64,000 bases of DNA from JARBUG01 sp035628915 (GTDB lineage: Bacteria > Bacillota > Sulfobacillia > Symbiobacteriales > Symbiobacteriaceae): the NCBI GenBank assembly GCA_035628915.1, contig DASPIW010000057.1:124001-188000 (forward strand), written 5' to 3'. The notes under the pieces are model-generated. The model saw only the letters and a list, made by a program, of their open reading frames with translations, was not told where the DNA came from and ran no database searches. Below, one piece after another: positions 48,783 through 57,388 of the stretch (the first letter of the stretch is position 1; each line of letters opens with the position of its first letter). A program made the translations under genes and the position numbers.

Positions 48783-51700
48783 TCAACTCGCCTCCCGTTC
48801 CCGCTCGAGATCGACCAGCCGCACGGAGACGACTTTGGAAACGCCCGTCCCCTCCATGGTCACTCCATAAAGGGCGTCCGCCACTTCCATGGTGCCGCGC
48901 TGGTGCGTGATGCAAATGAACTGAACGTTGCCGGTCTGTGAATACGACCGCAGGTACTTGCCGATGCGCTCCACGTTCGCCTCGTCCAGAGCGGCTTCCA
49001 CTTCGTCAAGCACGACGAAAGGCGTGGGCTTGACTCGCAGCAGTGCGAAGAGCAGGGCGCTGGCGGTCATGGCCCGCTCACCGCCCGACAGCAGGCTGAG
49101 CGGCTGTGGCTTCTTGCCGGGCGGCTGAGCGATGATCTCAATGCCTGTTTCCAGCAAGTCGTTTTCGTCGACCAGGTGCAGGTCGGCCTTGCCGCCTTCA
49201 AACAGTTCCTGGTAGACCCGCTGGAACTCCCGGCGAATCACGCCGAACGAATCGAGGAAGTGGGTCTTAATGCGCTTCTCCAGCTCCTCGACTGCCCGGT
49301 AGAGCGACTCCTTGGCTTCCGTAAGGTCATCGCGCTGGTGCCCGAGGAAGGCGAACCGGTCCTGAGCCGTGCGGTACTCTTCAATCGCCTGCAGGTTGAC
49401 GGGGCCCAGGGCCCTGATCTCCTCGCGCAAGGCGTGGGTCCGCTCGCGGGCGAAGGCGACTTCGGCTTCAGCCAGTGCCCGGCCGGTGATGTCGATGGGA
49501 GTCAGGCCATAGTTCTCGCTCAGCCGCTGAACCAGGCTCTCTTGTTCCATGCGCAGGCGGGCCTCTTCCACTTCGCCGGCCTGCAGGCGGCCCTGGGTGT
49601 CGGTCTGGGAGCGGCGGAAACCGCGCATCTCCCGCTCCCGATTGTTGACCTGCTCCAGCGCCTCCAGCTTACGGGACTGAATCCGGTCCCGCTCGCCTTC
49701 AAACCGCCGCCGCTCGGCTGCCGCTTCCTCGAGCTGGGCACGGGCCGCTTCGAGGTCGGCGCCGGCCTGCCCAAGGCGGTCAGCGGCGCCGGCCTTCTGC
49801 ACTTCCCGCGCCGCCATGTCAGTCCGGAGGCCTTCGGTCTCCGCTTCCAGGCGGCTGCGCTGGCCGGTCAGGCCTTTCAGCTCCTGCGCCAGCTGCGCCA
49901 GCCGGACCTGGAGGGCCGTCAGCTCACGGGTCTGCTCGTCGAGGACGGCCAGGCGTGCCAGCCCCTCCTCGTTCATGCGGGAAACCCCCGCCTCAAGCTC
50001 CGCCTTGCGGGCGCCCAATGCGGCCAGTTCGGCCCGCAGCCCGCCAGCCGACGCGGCCCGCGCTTCAGCATCGGACTCAATCAGCTGGGCTTCGGCGGCG
50101 AAGCCGGTAATCGTTTCTTCCCAGCGCTGCGCTTCGCCGGCCAGGCGCCGGGCCTCGCCTTCCGCCTGGGTGATTTTTGTCTCAATGGTGCGCAGCTCAA
50201 GCTCGGCCGTCTGAACCTGCTTGTCCAGGTCGCCGCGCCGGGTCTGCACTTCTTCATACTCGCGACGGGCAGCCGCCAGCTCTTCACGCTGCAGGGCGAT
50301 GCGAGCGGTCAGGTCTTCCCGCTCGCGCTCCCGTGACAGCAGGCCGGCGCCCTGTCCGCCGGTGGAGCCGCCGGTCAGGGCGCCGCCCGCGGCCAGCAGT
50401 TCGCCGTCGAGCGTCACAATCCGGTAGCGCTGCCCCGTCTTTCTGCCGAACGCCAGGGCGGCGTCGATATCCCCCGCGATCAGTGTCCGCCCGAGCAGCG
50501 AGGCCATGGCCGGGCGGAACCGATCCTCGAACCGGACCAGATCCAGCGCCACCCCGATGATGCCAGGCGCGCCACTGAACTCCCGCTCCTCATCGGCCCG
50601 GAAGCTGTTGGGCCGGATGGTGCTCAGGGGCAGGAACGTGGCCCGCCCGCCGTTCGTCTTCTTCAGGTGCTCGATCGCGGCCTTTGCGCCCGTGTCCGTC
50701 GCCGTGATGATGTTCTGAATGCTGCCGCCCAGGGCGATTTCGATCGCCTTCTCGTACCTGGGCTCCGTGCGAATTAGCTCGGCCACGGCGCCCAGGACTT
50801 CGGCCGCCCACGGATGCCCCTGCTCGCGGCCCATCAGGATCGTACGGGTGCCCTTCTGATAGCCCTCGAAGGCGTTGATCATCTCTTCGATCGCGCCCAG
50901 GCGGGACGAGGCGCCCTGAATCTGCTCACGAATGGCGCCGCCCTTCTGCTGCAGCTCCTGCAGCTTCTGGTCGGCCTCCAGACGCTCTGCACGCAGGGCT
51001 GTCAGGTTTGCGGCAGCCCGGTCTTTTGCTTCAGAGAGGCCGGCTTGCTGGTCGGCCACGCTCAGGGCGGCGCCCCGGGCTTTCTCCGCCGCCTCCTGGG
51101 CGCGCTCACGCTCAGCCTGCAAGCGGTTCAGCCGTTTCGCCGCCTCCTCGCCGGCTTGGTCGGCGGCGAGAGCAGCATTCCGTTTCTCCGCCTCCAGCTG
51201 AAGAATGGCGACGATTTCGTCCTTGCGGGCCTGCGCCTCCCGGCTGGCGGCTGCCACTTCGGCCTGGACGCCCTGCAGGGCCTGCTCCTTCTCCGATTGC
51301 TGGTCCGCTGCGGCCGCCACTTCGGACTGGAGCCGCAACACCTGATCTTCCAGGGCGCCGGACTCAGCGATTACGGCCTGCAGCTTCGCTTCCAGGGCCG
51401 TCAGCTCGCCTTCGAGGCGGAACTGCTCGGCCTGGGCACCCTTCTGCTCCTGGGCGGCCAAGGCCATGCGGCCTTCGGCCCGTTCCACCCGGCCTGCGGC
51501 TTCCGTCAATTGTCCGGTGACGACGGACAGCTCCTGGTCCAACGATTCGGCCAGGTTGCGGGCAACTTCCGCGGCCTGGTCGCCCGCCGACAGCTTCTCT
51601 TCCAGTTCGGCGAGCCGCTCGCGCAGGTGCTGATTGTCGGCCAGCTGCTTTTCCAGCCGGTCGGCTACTCCGGTTAGCGAATAGGCAAGCAGACCAACGT

Positions 51701-52376
51701 CAAGCCTGGTCAGCTCCTCGTTCAGATTGGTGTACACTTCCGCCCGCCGGGCCTGGTCGGCCAGTGACTCCATCTGATTGGAAAGCTCCCCGATGATGTC
51801 GGTGATGCGCAGCAAGTTCTGCTCGGTCTCATCCAGCCGGCGCTGGGCTTCTTTCTTGCGGGCCTTGTACCGGGAGATGCCGGCCGCTTCCTCAAAAAGG
51901 GCCCGCCGGTCTTCGGGCTTGCTAGAAAGAATCTCGTCGATCTTGCCCTGCCCGATGATCGAGTAGTTGTCCTTGCCCACACCGGTATCGAGGAACAGGT
52001 CCTGCACATCCTTGAGCCGGCAGGGCACCTGGTTGATGAAATACTCGCCCTCGCCTGACCGGTCGACCCGGCGGGTGACCATCACTTCGGTAAAACCGAC
52101 GCCCAGCCGGCCGTCCGTATTGTCCAGCACCAGCGATACCTGGGCAAAGCCCATGGCTTTCTTACCGTCGCTGCCGGCGAAGATCACATCAGCCATGGAG
52201 CCGCCCCGGAGCGCCTTGGCGCTCTGTTCGCCGAGGACCCAGCGGACAGCGTCCGAGACGTTGGACTTGCCGGAGCCATTTGGCCCCACCACTGCCGTGA
52301 TGCCGGGGCCGAATTCGAGTTCTGTCTTGTCAGCAAAGGACTTAAAGCCGAAGATTTCGAGACGCTTGAGATACAC
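48783..52376 (-). CDS. smc: Chromosome segregation protein SMC
   Basis: SMC is the condensin ATPase that organises and segregates chromosomes. The GTG at 52376 with GAGGAGG 8 bases upstream gives 1197 residues, the usual size; a reading to 52628 would add 84 unrelated residues. It starts YLKRLEIFGFKSFADKTELEF with Walker A GPNGSGKSN at about 31-39. Two long coiled coils flank a hinge (about 520-640). The C-terminal signature LSGGERAMTASALLFAL and Walker B PFVVLDEVEAALD complete the head. ScpA and ScpB are not in the window. Confidence 0.97.
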   Translation of the reverse strand: MYLKRLEIFGFKSFADKTELEFGPGITAVVGPNGSGKSNVSDAVRWVLGEQSAKALRGGSMADVIFAGSDGKKAMGFAQVSLVLDNTDGRLGVGFTEVMVTRRVDRSGEGEYFINQVPCRLKDVQDLFLDTGVGKDNYSIIGQGKIDEILSSKPEDRRALFEEAAGISRYKARKKEAQRRLDETEQNLLRITDIIGELSNQMESLADQARRAEVYTNLNEELTRLDVGLLAYSLTGVADRLEKQLADNQHLRERLAELEEKLSAGDQAAEVARNLAESLDQELSVVTGQLTEAAGRVERAEGRMALAAQEQKGAQAEQFRLEGELTALEAKLQAVIAESGALEDQVLRLQSEVAAAADQQSEKEQALQGVQAEVAAASREAQARKDEIVAILQLEAEKRNAALAADQAGEEAAKRLNRLQAERERAQEAAEKARGAALSVADQQAGLSEAKDRAAANLTALRAERLEADQKLQELQQKGGAIREQIQGASSRLGAIEEMINAFEGYQKGTRTILMGREQGHPWAAEVLGAVAELIRTEPRYEKAIEIALGGSIQNIITATDTGAKAAIEHLKKTNGGRATFLPLSTIRPNSFRADEEREFSGAPGIIGVALDLVRFEDRFRPAMASLLGRTLIAGDIDAALAFGRKTGQRYRIVTLDGELLAAGGALTGGSTGGQGAGLLSREREREDLTARIALQREELAAARREYEEVQTRRGDLDKQVQTAELELRTIETKITQAEGEARRLAGEAQRWEETITGFAAEAQLIESDAEARAASAGGLRAELAALGARKAELEAGVSRMNEEGLARLAVLDEQTRELTALQVRLAQLAQELKGLTGQRSRLEAETEGLRTDMAAREVQKAGAADRLGQAGADLEAARAQLEEAAAERRRFEGERDRIQSRKLEALEQVNNREREMRGFRRSQTDTQGRLQAGEVEEARLRMEQESLVQRLSENYGLTPIDITGRALAEAEVAFARERTHALREEIRALGPVNLQAIEEYRTAQDRFAFLGHQRDDLTEAKESLYRAVEELEKRIKTHFLDSFGVIRREFQRVYQELFEGGKADLHLVDENDLLETGIEIIAQPPGKKPQPLSLLSGGERAMTASALLFALLRVKPTPFVVLDEVEAALDEANVERIGKYLRSYSQTGNVQFICITHQRGTMEVADALYGVTMEGTGVSKVVSVRLVDLEREREAS

Positions 52377-52517
52377 GCGGCAGCCTCCTCGAGTCCGGGT
52401 CGGCCGGACGGAAGGGTGACAATACAAAAGCGAACGCCAGGTGTAGCCGTAGCCCATCTGGCGCCGGTGCAGAAGTATGAGTTCGACGGATGGGGTCAGT
52501 TCTCCCTGCTTCGGTGG

Positions 52518-52551
52518 ACAAAGAAACAGGGCCCCGCCGGCGGCGAGGCCC
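52518..52551 (-). terminator. Intrinsic terminator after spoVS
   Basis: GGGCCTCGCC and GGCGGGGCCC pair over 10 bp with one G-T wobble and a 3-base loop. On the transcribed strand TGTTTCTTTG follows. It starts 12 bases after the spoVS stop and separates it from smc. Confidence 0.8.
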
Positions 52552-52563
52552 GAATTTGTCTTG

Positions 52564-52824
52564 TTACCGAGGCTCCACGATGAAGCGGATGGCGGTTCTT
52601 TCCTCGTTTTCAATCGTGATTTCGGCAAACGCCGGGACTGTCACAAGGTCAATACCGTTTGGTGCTACGTATCCGCGAGCGATGGCAATCGCCTTGACGG
52701 CCTGATTGACAGCGCCTGCCCCCACAGCCTGAACTTCTGCTGACCCCTTTTCACGCAGTACAGCGGCCAGGGCACCGGCGACGGACTTGGGTTTGGATTG
52801 TGCTGATACCTTGAGTACTTCCAC
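52564..52824 (-). CDS. spoVS: Stage V sporulation protein S
   Basis: SpoVS is a small Alba-like protein needed for late sporulation steps in Bacillus. The 86-residue protein (GTG start, GGAGG 8 bases upstream) matches the very conserved family: MEVLKVSAQSKPKSVAGALAAVLRE, then VQAVGAGAVNQAVKAIAIARGYVAPNGIDL and IENEERTAIRFIVEPR. It is flanked by a SigH-type promoter and a terminator, so it is a single-gene unit inserted in the rnc-smc junction. Confidence 0.97.
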   Translation of the reverse strand: MEVLKVSAQSKPKSVAGALAAVLREKGSAEVQAVGAGAVNQAVKAIAIARGYVAPNGIDLVTVPAFAEITIENEERTAIRFIVEPR

Positions 52825-52894
52825 AGTATATCCTCCTCTGGAGAGCGATCTAGTGCTATGTATCTACGCGAGTACTACATCATTGATATCTCAT

Positions 52895-52921
52895 ATTCGC
52901 ATACTACTGTCAATATCCTCT
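52895..52921 (-). promoter_or_regulatory. SigH-type promoter of spoVS
   Basis: On the minus strand AGAGGATAT (52913-52921) and CGAAT (52895-52899) are 13 bp apart. They fit the B. subtilis SigH pattern RWAGGAxxT and HGAAT at all but one position. In B. subtilis spoVS is under SigH. The predicted leader is about 65 bases. A TTGACA lies in the spacer but has no good -10. Confidence 0.65.
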
Positions 52922-53143
52922 ATCTTATCTGGTATATTTTTTGTGAAGATTTGAAAATAAACTTTCTCAGGAGGATTACAATAAGATTTCAGGACGCAAA
53001 TGGCAAGAGACGCCTGCAAGTAGGCGTCCCAGAGTTCAATACACTATTTTACACAGAATATCGGGGGACAAAACTAATTAATAATAATTAGTATCATAAT
53101 CTGTGTAACCATAAAATCTGTGTAATCTGTGTAAACTGTTTTC
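52922..53143. other. AT-rich gap between rnc and spoVS with stem-loops and a family C-like tract
   Basis: No gene was recognised. The gap holds GACGCCT/AGGCGTC (about 53009-53029) and ACTAATTA/TAATTAGT (53073-53092). Next to rnc is a degenerate run of CTGTGTAA units (53099-53138) that may be a decayed family C arm. The base composition is much richer in A+T than the flanking genes. Confidence 0.5.
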
Positions 53144-53830
53144 TCATCTGACGAGTCTGTCCAACGCCCCCCGGGCAGCCTCCTGCTCGGCTTCCTTCTT
53201 GCTGCGCCCCCAGCCGGTGCCCAGCTCCTCCCCCCGGTGGTATACGCCGGCCTGGAACCGGCGGTTGTGGGCGGGGCCTTCCTCCGTGAGCAGGCGATAC
53301 GCGGGTCCTTCCGGGTAGCGCTCCTGCAGCCATTCCTGCAGCCGTGTCTTATAATCGACCCGGACCAGGCCGCTGCGCGCGGGCGCAATCAGAGGCGCCA
53401 ACTCCCGCAGTAGAAAGCTGCGGGCCACCTCCAGCCCGCCGTCAATGAACAGGGCACCCACTAACGCCTCAAGGGCGTCGGCCAGGATCGAATCCCGGTC
53501 ACGCCCGCTCACGGACTCGCCCTTGCCGAATCGCATGTGCTCGCCCACCCCGAGCGCCCGGGAGCGGGCAGCCAGAGTCGGCTCGCACACCACGGCGGCG
53601 CGGATCTTCGTCAACTCCCCTTCGGGCAGGTCGGGGAACTGCTCGAAAATGTACTGCGCGACGACCATGCCCACCACCGCATCACCGAGGAACTCCAGGC
53701 GCTGGTTGGCCGGTGCGCCCGGATTCTCGTTGGTGAAAGTAGTGTGCGTCAGGGCCTCGTACAGCAGTCGGGGGCTGTGGAAAACGTGGCCCAATCCGGT
53801 CTGCGTCCACTCCTCCAGCGAACCTGCCAT
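53144..53830 (-). CDS. rnc: Ribonuclease III
   Basis: RNase III cleaves double-stranded RNA in rRNA and mRNA processing. The 228-residue protein has the catalytic signature NQRLEFLGDAVVGM (about residues 42-55), the second acidic site in ADALEALVGALFIDGG (about 117-132), and a C-terminal double-stranded-RNA-binding domain (about 157-227) ending GRSKKEAEQEAARGALDRL. It looks complete. It is separated from fabF by two family B repeats, which themselves would form long RNA stems. Confidence 0.97.
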   Translation of the reverse strand: MAGSLEEWTQTGLGHVFHSPRLLYEALTHTTFTNENPGAPANQRLEFLGDAVVGMVVAQYIFEQFPDLPEGELTKIRAAVVCEPTLAARSRALGVGEHMRFGKGESVSGRDRDSILADALEALVGALFIDGGLEVARSFLLRELAPLIAPARSGLVRVDYKTRLQEWLQERYPEGPAYRLLTEEGPAHNRRFQAGVYHRGEELGTGWGRSKKEAEQEAARGALDRLVR

Positions 53831-53863
53831 GTCCTACACCTCGCCTCGCAGTATCGCTGTTTC

Positions 53864-54009
53864 CGCTTCGTCAGGCTCGAACCGTTTCCGTCGGCAGAAG
53901 GTTACGGACGGAAACGCTCCGACCCTTCCTTCAGCTCTCCGCTTCGTCAGGCTCGAACCGTTTCCGTCGGCAGAAGGTTTCGGACGGAAACGGTCCGACC
54001 CTTCCTTCA
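53864..54009 (-). repeat. Family B repeat, two tandem copies between fabF and rnc
   Basis: Two units (about 53864-53937 and 53938-54009) share the variant GTCGGCAGAAGGTT and TTCAGCTC. The edge of the first unit in the transcribed direction supplies the TGA stop of fabF. One unit has GAAACGCTCC, which disrupts a base pair in the stem. Confidence 0.88.
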
Positions 54010-55248
54010 GCTCACCCAGCGGCGTACAATGACCGTCGCATTCTGGCCGCCGAAACCAAACGAGTTGGAAAGCGCCACATCAACCCGAGCTTCCCGCGCC
54101 TGGTTGGGCACGTAGTCCAGGTCGCACTCCGGATCGGGCACCTCCAGGTTGATGGTGGGCGGCAGAACCCCGTCCGCCATCGCCATGACCGTGGCGATCA
54201 GTTCCACGGCGCCGGCGGCCCCCAGCAGATGCCCGTGCATCGACTTGGTGGATGATACCGCCAGCTTGCGGGCGTGGTCGCCGAAAATCGCCTTGATCGC
54301 CCGCGTCTCCGCGATGTCGCCCTGCGGCGTGGATGTGCCATGGGCGTTTATGTACCCGACATCTTCCGGCTTCACGCCGGCGTCGGCAATGGCCCGCTTC
54401 ATCGCCCGGGCGCCGCCTTCACCGTTTTCCGGCGGCTGCACCATGTGGTGGGCATCGGCTGCGCACCCATACCCGATCACTTCCGCGTAAATCCGGGCGC
54501 CCCGCTTTTTCGCGTGCTCCAGGCTCTCCAAAATGACGACGCCGCCGCCTTCGCCCATGACGAAGCCGTCGCGCAGCTTGTCAAACGGGCGGGACGCCTT
54601 TTCCGGCTCCTCGTTGCGGGTAGAGAGCGCCTTCATGTTGCCGAAGCCCGCGAAGGCTACCGGCACGAAGGAGGCCTCCGAACCACCGGTGACCATCAGA
54701 TCAGCCCGGCCTTCCCGAATGGCGTAGAACGCCTCGCCGATGGCGTTGTTGGCCGAAGAGCACGCCGTCACCGTCGTCATATTCGGGCCCTTGAGGCCCC
54801 ATTGGATGGCGATGGTGCCTGCCGCCATGTTCGCAATCATCATCGGGATCATGAAGGGGCTGACCCGTCCCGGCCCTTTCTGCAGCAGTGTGGTGAGTTC
54901 CTCGGAATAGGTCTCCATACCCCCGATGCCGCTGCCGAAGTAGACGCCGGACTGCTCGGGTTCGACTGCCCCCGCTTCCAGACCAGCGTCAGCGAAGGCC
55001 ATTTTCGCCGCCGCCATGGCAAACTGCGTGTAGCGGTCCATCCGCCGGGCTTCCTTCCGGTCCAAGAAGTCGGCAGGGTTGAACCCCTTGACTTCGGCTC
55101 CGATTTTCGTCTCGAAATTGGCCGTATCAAAGCGGGTAATCAGCCCGACGCCGCTCCGTCCCGCCTTCAGCCCCGCCCAGAAGTCGCCGACGTTCAGCCC
55201 GAGCGGGGTGACGGCGCCCATGCCCGTAATGACAACCCGGTGCCCCAT
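54007..55248 (-). CDS. fabF: 3-oxoacyl-ACP synthase II FabF
   Basis: FabF elongates acyl-ACP by condensation with malonyl-ACP. The 413-residue protein has the catalytic Cys163 in TVTACSSANNAIG and the two His of the Cys-His-His triad in INAHGTSTPQGD and SMHGHLLGAAG. The C-terminal SNSFGFGGQNATVI is also typical. The last codon and stop lie at the junction with a family B repeat. It is the last fatty-acid gene before rnc, and a stem-loop lies between it and acpP. Confidence 0.97.
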   Translation of the reverse strand: MGHRVVITGMGAVTPLGLNVGDFWAGLKAGRSGVGLITRFDTANFETKIGAEVKGFNPADFLDRKEARRMDRYTQFAMAAAKMAFADAGLEAGAVEPEQSGVYFGSGIGGMETYSEELTTLLQKGPGRVSPFMIPMMIANMAAGTIAIQWGLKGPNMTTVTACSSANNAIGEAFYAIREGRADLMVTGGSEASFVPVAFAGFGNMKALSTRNEEPEKASRPFDKLRDGFVMGEGGGVVILESLEHAKKRGARIYAEVIGYGCAADAHHMVQPPENGEGGARAMKRAIADAGVKPEDVGYINAHGTSTPQGDIAETRAIKAIFGDHARKLAVSSTKSMHGHLLGAAGAVELIATVMAMADGVLPPTINLEVPDPECDLDYVPNQAREARVDVALSNSFGFGGQNATVIVRRWVS

Positions 55249-55280
55249 GAAGCCACTCCTTTGTTTAGACCCCGAAATGC

Positions 55281-55325
55281 TAAAGTCCCGCAGCAGTCGC
55301 CACGTAGGGCGCCACTACGGGACTT
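55281..55325 (-). terminator. Stem-loop between acpP and fabF
   Basis: AAGTCCCG and CGGGACTT form a perfect 8-bp stem around a 27-base loop with internal GGCGC/GGCG pairing. It is followed on the transcribed strand by TTTAGCATTT. It may partly terminate acpP transcripts, which usually need higher levels than fabF. Confidence 0.5.
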
Positions 55326-55358
55326 GCGTGCTTGGAAAACCTGTCGGTCAGATGCGAC

Positions 55359-55601
55359 CTACTTCCGCTCCATAATGTACTTAACCGCGGCTTCCACGGT
55401 CAGGAGCTTCTCGGCATCCTCATCGGGAACTTCGATCTCGAACTCTTCTTCGAGAGCCATGATCAGTTCCACGATGTCCAGGGAGTCAGCGCCGAGGTCC
55501 TCAATAAAGGAAGCTTCAAGCGTAACTTCCTCTTCCTCCACGCCCAACTGATCAACGATAATAGCCTTTACCTTCTCAAAGATGGCGTCCTTGCTAGCCA
55601 T
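55359..55601 (-). CDS. acpP: Acyl carrier protein
   Basis: ACP carries growing acyl chains on a phosphopantetheine arm. The 80-residue acidic protein has the attachment Ser40 in EDLGADSLDIVELIMALEEEF. Its N-terminus is slightly variable and the C-terminus LLTVEAAVKYIMERK is typical. A GGAGG-type site (gaggaggtga) precedes the ATG. It lies between fabG and fabF. Confidence 0.97.
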   Translation of the reverse strand: MASKDAIFEKVKAIIVDQLGVEEEEVTLEASFIEDLGADSLDIVELIMALEEEFEIEVPDEDAEKLLTVEAAVKYIMERK

Positions 55602-55671
55602 GCGGGTTCACCTCCTCCCGACACACTGACAGGAAATGCGGAAAGGTGCTGAATAACGCTGAAAGAAACCT

Positions 55672-56418
55672 TTACTGCATTGTTAGCCCACCGTCGACAG
55701 GAAGTGTCTGCCCGGTGATATAATCTGCCCCCGGCCCCGCCAGGAATAGGACGGCGGCGGCGACATCTTCCGGCTTGCCAAAGCGCTCGAGGGGAATCTG
55801 TTTCAGATAGCTTGCCCGCTGTTCCTCATTCAGTTCCAGCAGCAAGCCCGCTTCGATCGCCCCGGGCACCACACAGTTGACGGTGATGCCGCGGCTGCCC
55901 AGTTCACGGGCCGTAGCCCGGGTGAGTCCGACCATACCGGCCTTGGCGGCGGAGTAGTTGGCCTGACCGGCTACCCCCAGCAGTCCGCTGACGGAACCGA
56001 TGTTGATGATGCGCCCGAACCGTGCTTTCAGCATCGGCCGTGCGACGGCCTTCGTGCAGAGGAAGACGCCCTTGAGGTTGGTGTCCAGCACGGCGTCCCA
56101 GTCATCTTCCTTCATGCGCATCAGCAGTCCGTCGCGGGTGATGCCGGCGTTGTTGACCAGGATGTCAACCTTGCCAAAGGCTTCGACGGCCGCCTTCACC
56201 AGCGCCTCAGCACCTTCGGCGGTGGCGATGTCCGCCTGAACGGCCAGCGCCTCTCCACCGGCATTCTTGATGGAACGGGCAAGCTCTTCCGCAGACCCGG
56301 CATTCCTGGCGTAGTTGACCACCACGGCAGCTCCCTGAGCGGCGAGAGCGGTGGCAATCGCCTTTCCCAGGGCGCCGGAAGCGCCGGTTACAACTGCCAC
56401 CCGTTTGGCTAGCAACAT
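55672..56418 (-). CDS. fabG: 3-oxoacyl-ACP reductase FabG
   Basis: FabG reduces 3-ketoacyl-ACP with NADPH. From the ATG at 56418, one base after the fabD stop and with GGGAGGG about 9 bases upstream, it has 248 residues. It has the NADP-binding motif VVTGASGALGKAIA, the NNAG motif (ILVNNAGITRDG) and the catalytic Ser, Tyr and Lys in NIGSVSGLLG and ANYSAAKAG. The C-terminus DYITGQTLPVDGGLTM is typical. A longer reading to 56502 runs back into fabD. Confidence 0.96.
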   Translation of the reverse strand: MLLAKRVAVVTGASGALGKAIATALAAQGAAVVVNYARNAGSAEELARSIKNAGGEALAVQADIATAEGAEALVKAAVEAFGKVDILVNNAGITRDGLLMRMKEDDWDAVLDTNLKGVFLCTKAVARPMLKARFGRIINIGSVSGLLGVAGQANYSAAKAGMVGLTRATARELGSRGITVNCVVPGAIEAGLLLELNEEQRASYLKQIPLERFGKPEDVAAAVLFLAGPGADYITGQTLPVDGGLTMQ

Positions 56419-56419
56419 C

Positions 56420-57364
56420 TTAGCAGACCCTCCCACAAGAATCAAGGACTTTACCCAGAGACTGGGCATCCTCAACATTGAACATTGTGACTTTTCTATC
56501 AATCTTCTTCATGAACCCGGTCAGCGTCCGGGACGGCCCGACTTCCACAAAGGTATCGACGCCGTCGGCCAACAGCCGGCGCATCGATTCCTCCCAGCGG
56601 ACGGGCGTGGAGACCTGCCGGACCAGGAGGTCATGAATGGCGGCGCCTTCCGTGACGTAGGCGGCCGTCACATTCGCGACGACCGGTACCGTGGCGTCAT
56701 GCAGGGTGACCTGCGCCAGGGCGTTGCTCAGCATGTCGCCTGCGGGGGTAAGCAGGCTGGAGTGGAACGGGGCGGTGACCGAAAGCTTGACGGCCTTGCC
56801 GCCGCCCTGGTGGACCAATTCCATCGCCTTCTCGACGGCCGGGTTGTGCCCGGAGATGACCACCTGGCCGGGGCAGTTGTAGTTTGCCCCTTCGACCACC
56901 AGACCGGTGGTCTGCCGGACCTGGGCGCAAATCTCGTCAATCCGGTTCGTGTCAAGGCCCAATACGGCCGCCATGCCGCCCGTTCCCAGAGGGACCGCAT
57001 CCTGCATGTACATGCCCCGGCGCCGCACCAGGGGCACCGCCTGCTCAAATGACAGCACGCCCGCGGCCACCAGGGCCGAGTACTCGCCGAGGGAGAGGCC
57101 GGCGACCGCGTCGGGCTTCAGACCGTTCGCGGTTAGCAGGGAAAGGCATGCGACGGACAGGGTGAGGATGGCCGGCTGCTGGTTGTAGGTCTTCTTGAGC
57201 TCTTCCTCAGGCCCTTCCCAGCACAGCTGCGCCAGGTCGAAGCCGAGCAGTTCGGCCGCCTGATCGAAATGGCGCTGAACGGCCGGGAACTGTTCGGCCA
57301 GTTCCTTGCCCATCCCTACATACTGGCTGCCCTGACCCGGGAAAATGAAGGCCACTTTGGCCAT
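56420..57364 (-). CDS. fabD: Malonyl-CoA:ACP transacylase FabD
   Basis: FabD loads malonyl groups on ACP. From the ATG at 57364 it has 314 residues; a GTG three codons earlier is possible. It has the N-terminal VAFIFPGQGSQYVGMGKEL, the nucleophile Ser91 in AGLSLGEYSALVAAG, the conserved Arg region (RRRGMYMQDA) and the catalytic His in SVTAPFHSSLL. Length is normal. It lies 24 bp after degV and 1 bp before fabG. Confidence 0.97.
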   Translation of the reverse strand: MAKVAFIFPGQGSQYVGMGKELAEQFPAVQRHFDQAAELLGFDLAQLCWEGPEEELKKTYNQQPAILTLSVACLSLLTANGLKPDAVAGLSLGEYSALVAAGVLSFEQAVPLVRRRGMYMQDAVPLGTGGMAAVLGLDTNRIDEICAQVRQTTGLVVEGANYNCPGQVVISGHNPAVEKAMELVHQGGGKAVKLSVTAPFHSSLLTPAGDMLSNALAQVTLHDATVPVVANVTAAYVTEGAAIHDLLVRQVSTPVRWEESMRRLLADGVDTFVEVGPSRTLTGFMKKIDRKVTMFNVEDAQSLGKVLDSCGRVC

Positions 57365-57388
57365 ATCGGTCACTCTCTTTCGTCGTGT

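Noticed and set aside
52913..52921. TTGACA overlapping the SigH-type site as a SigA promoter for spoVS
   Set aside because: No acceptable -10 at 16-18 bp spacing; the best match within 19 bp is poor.
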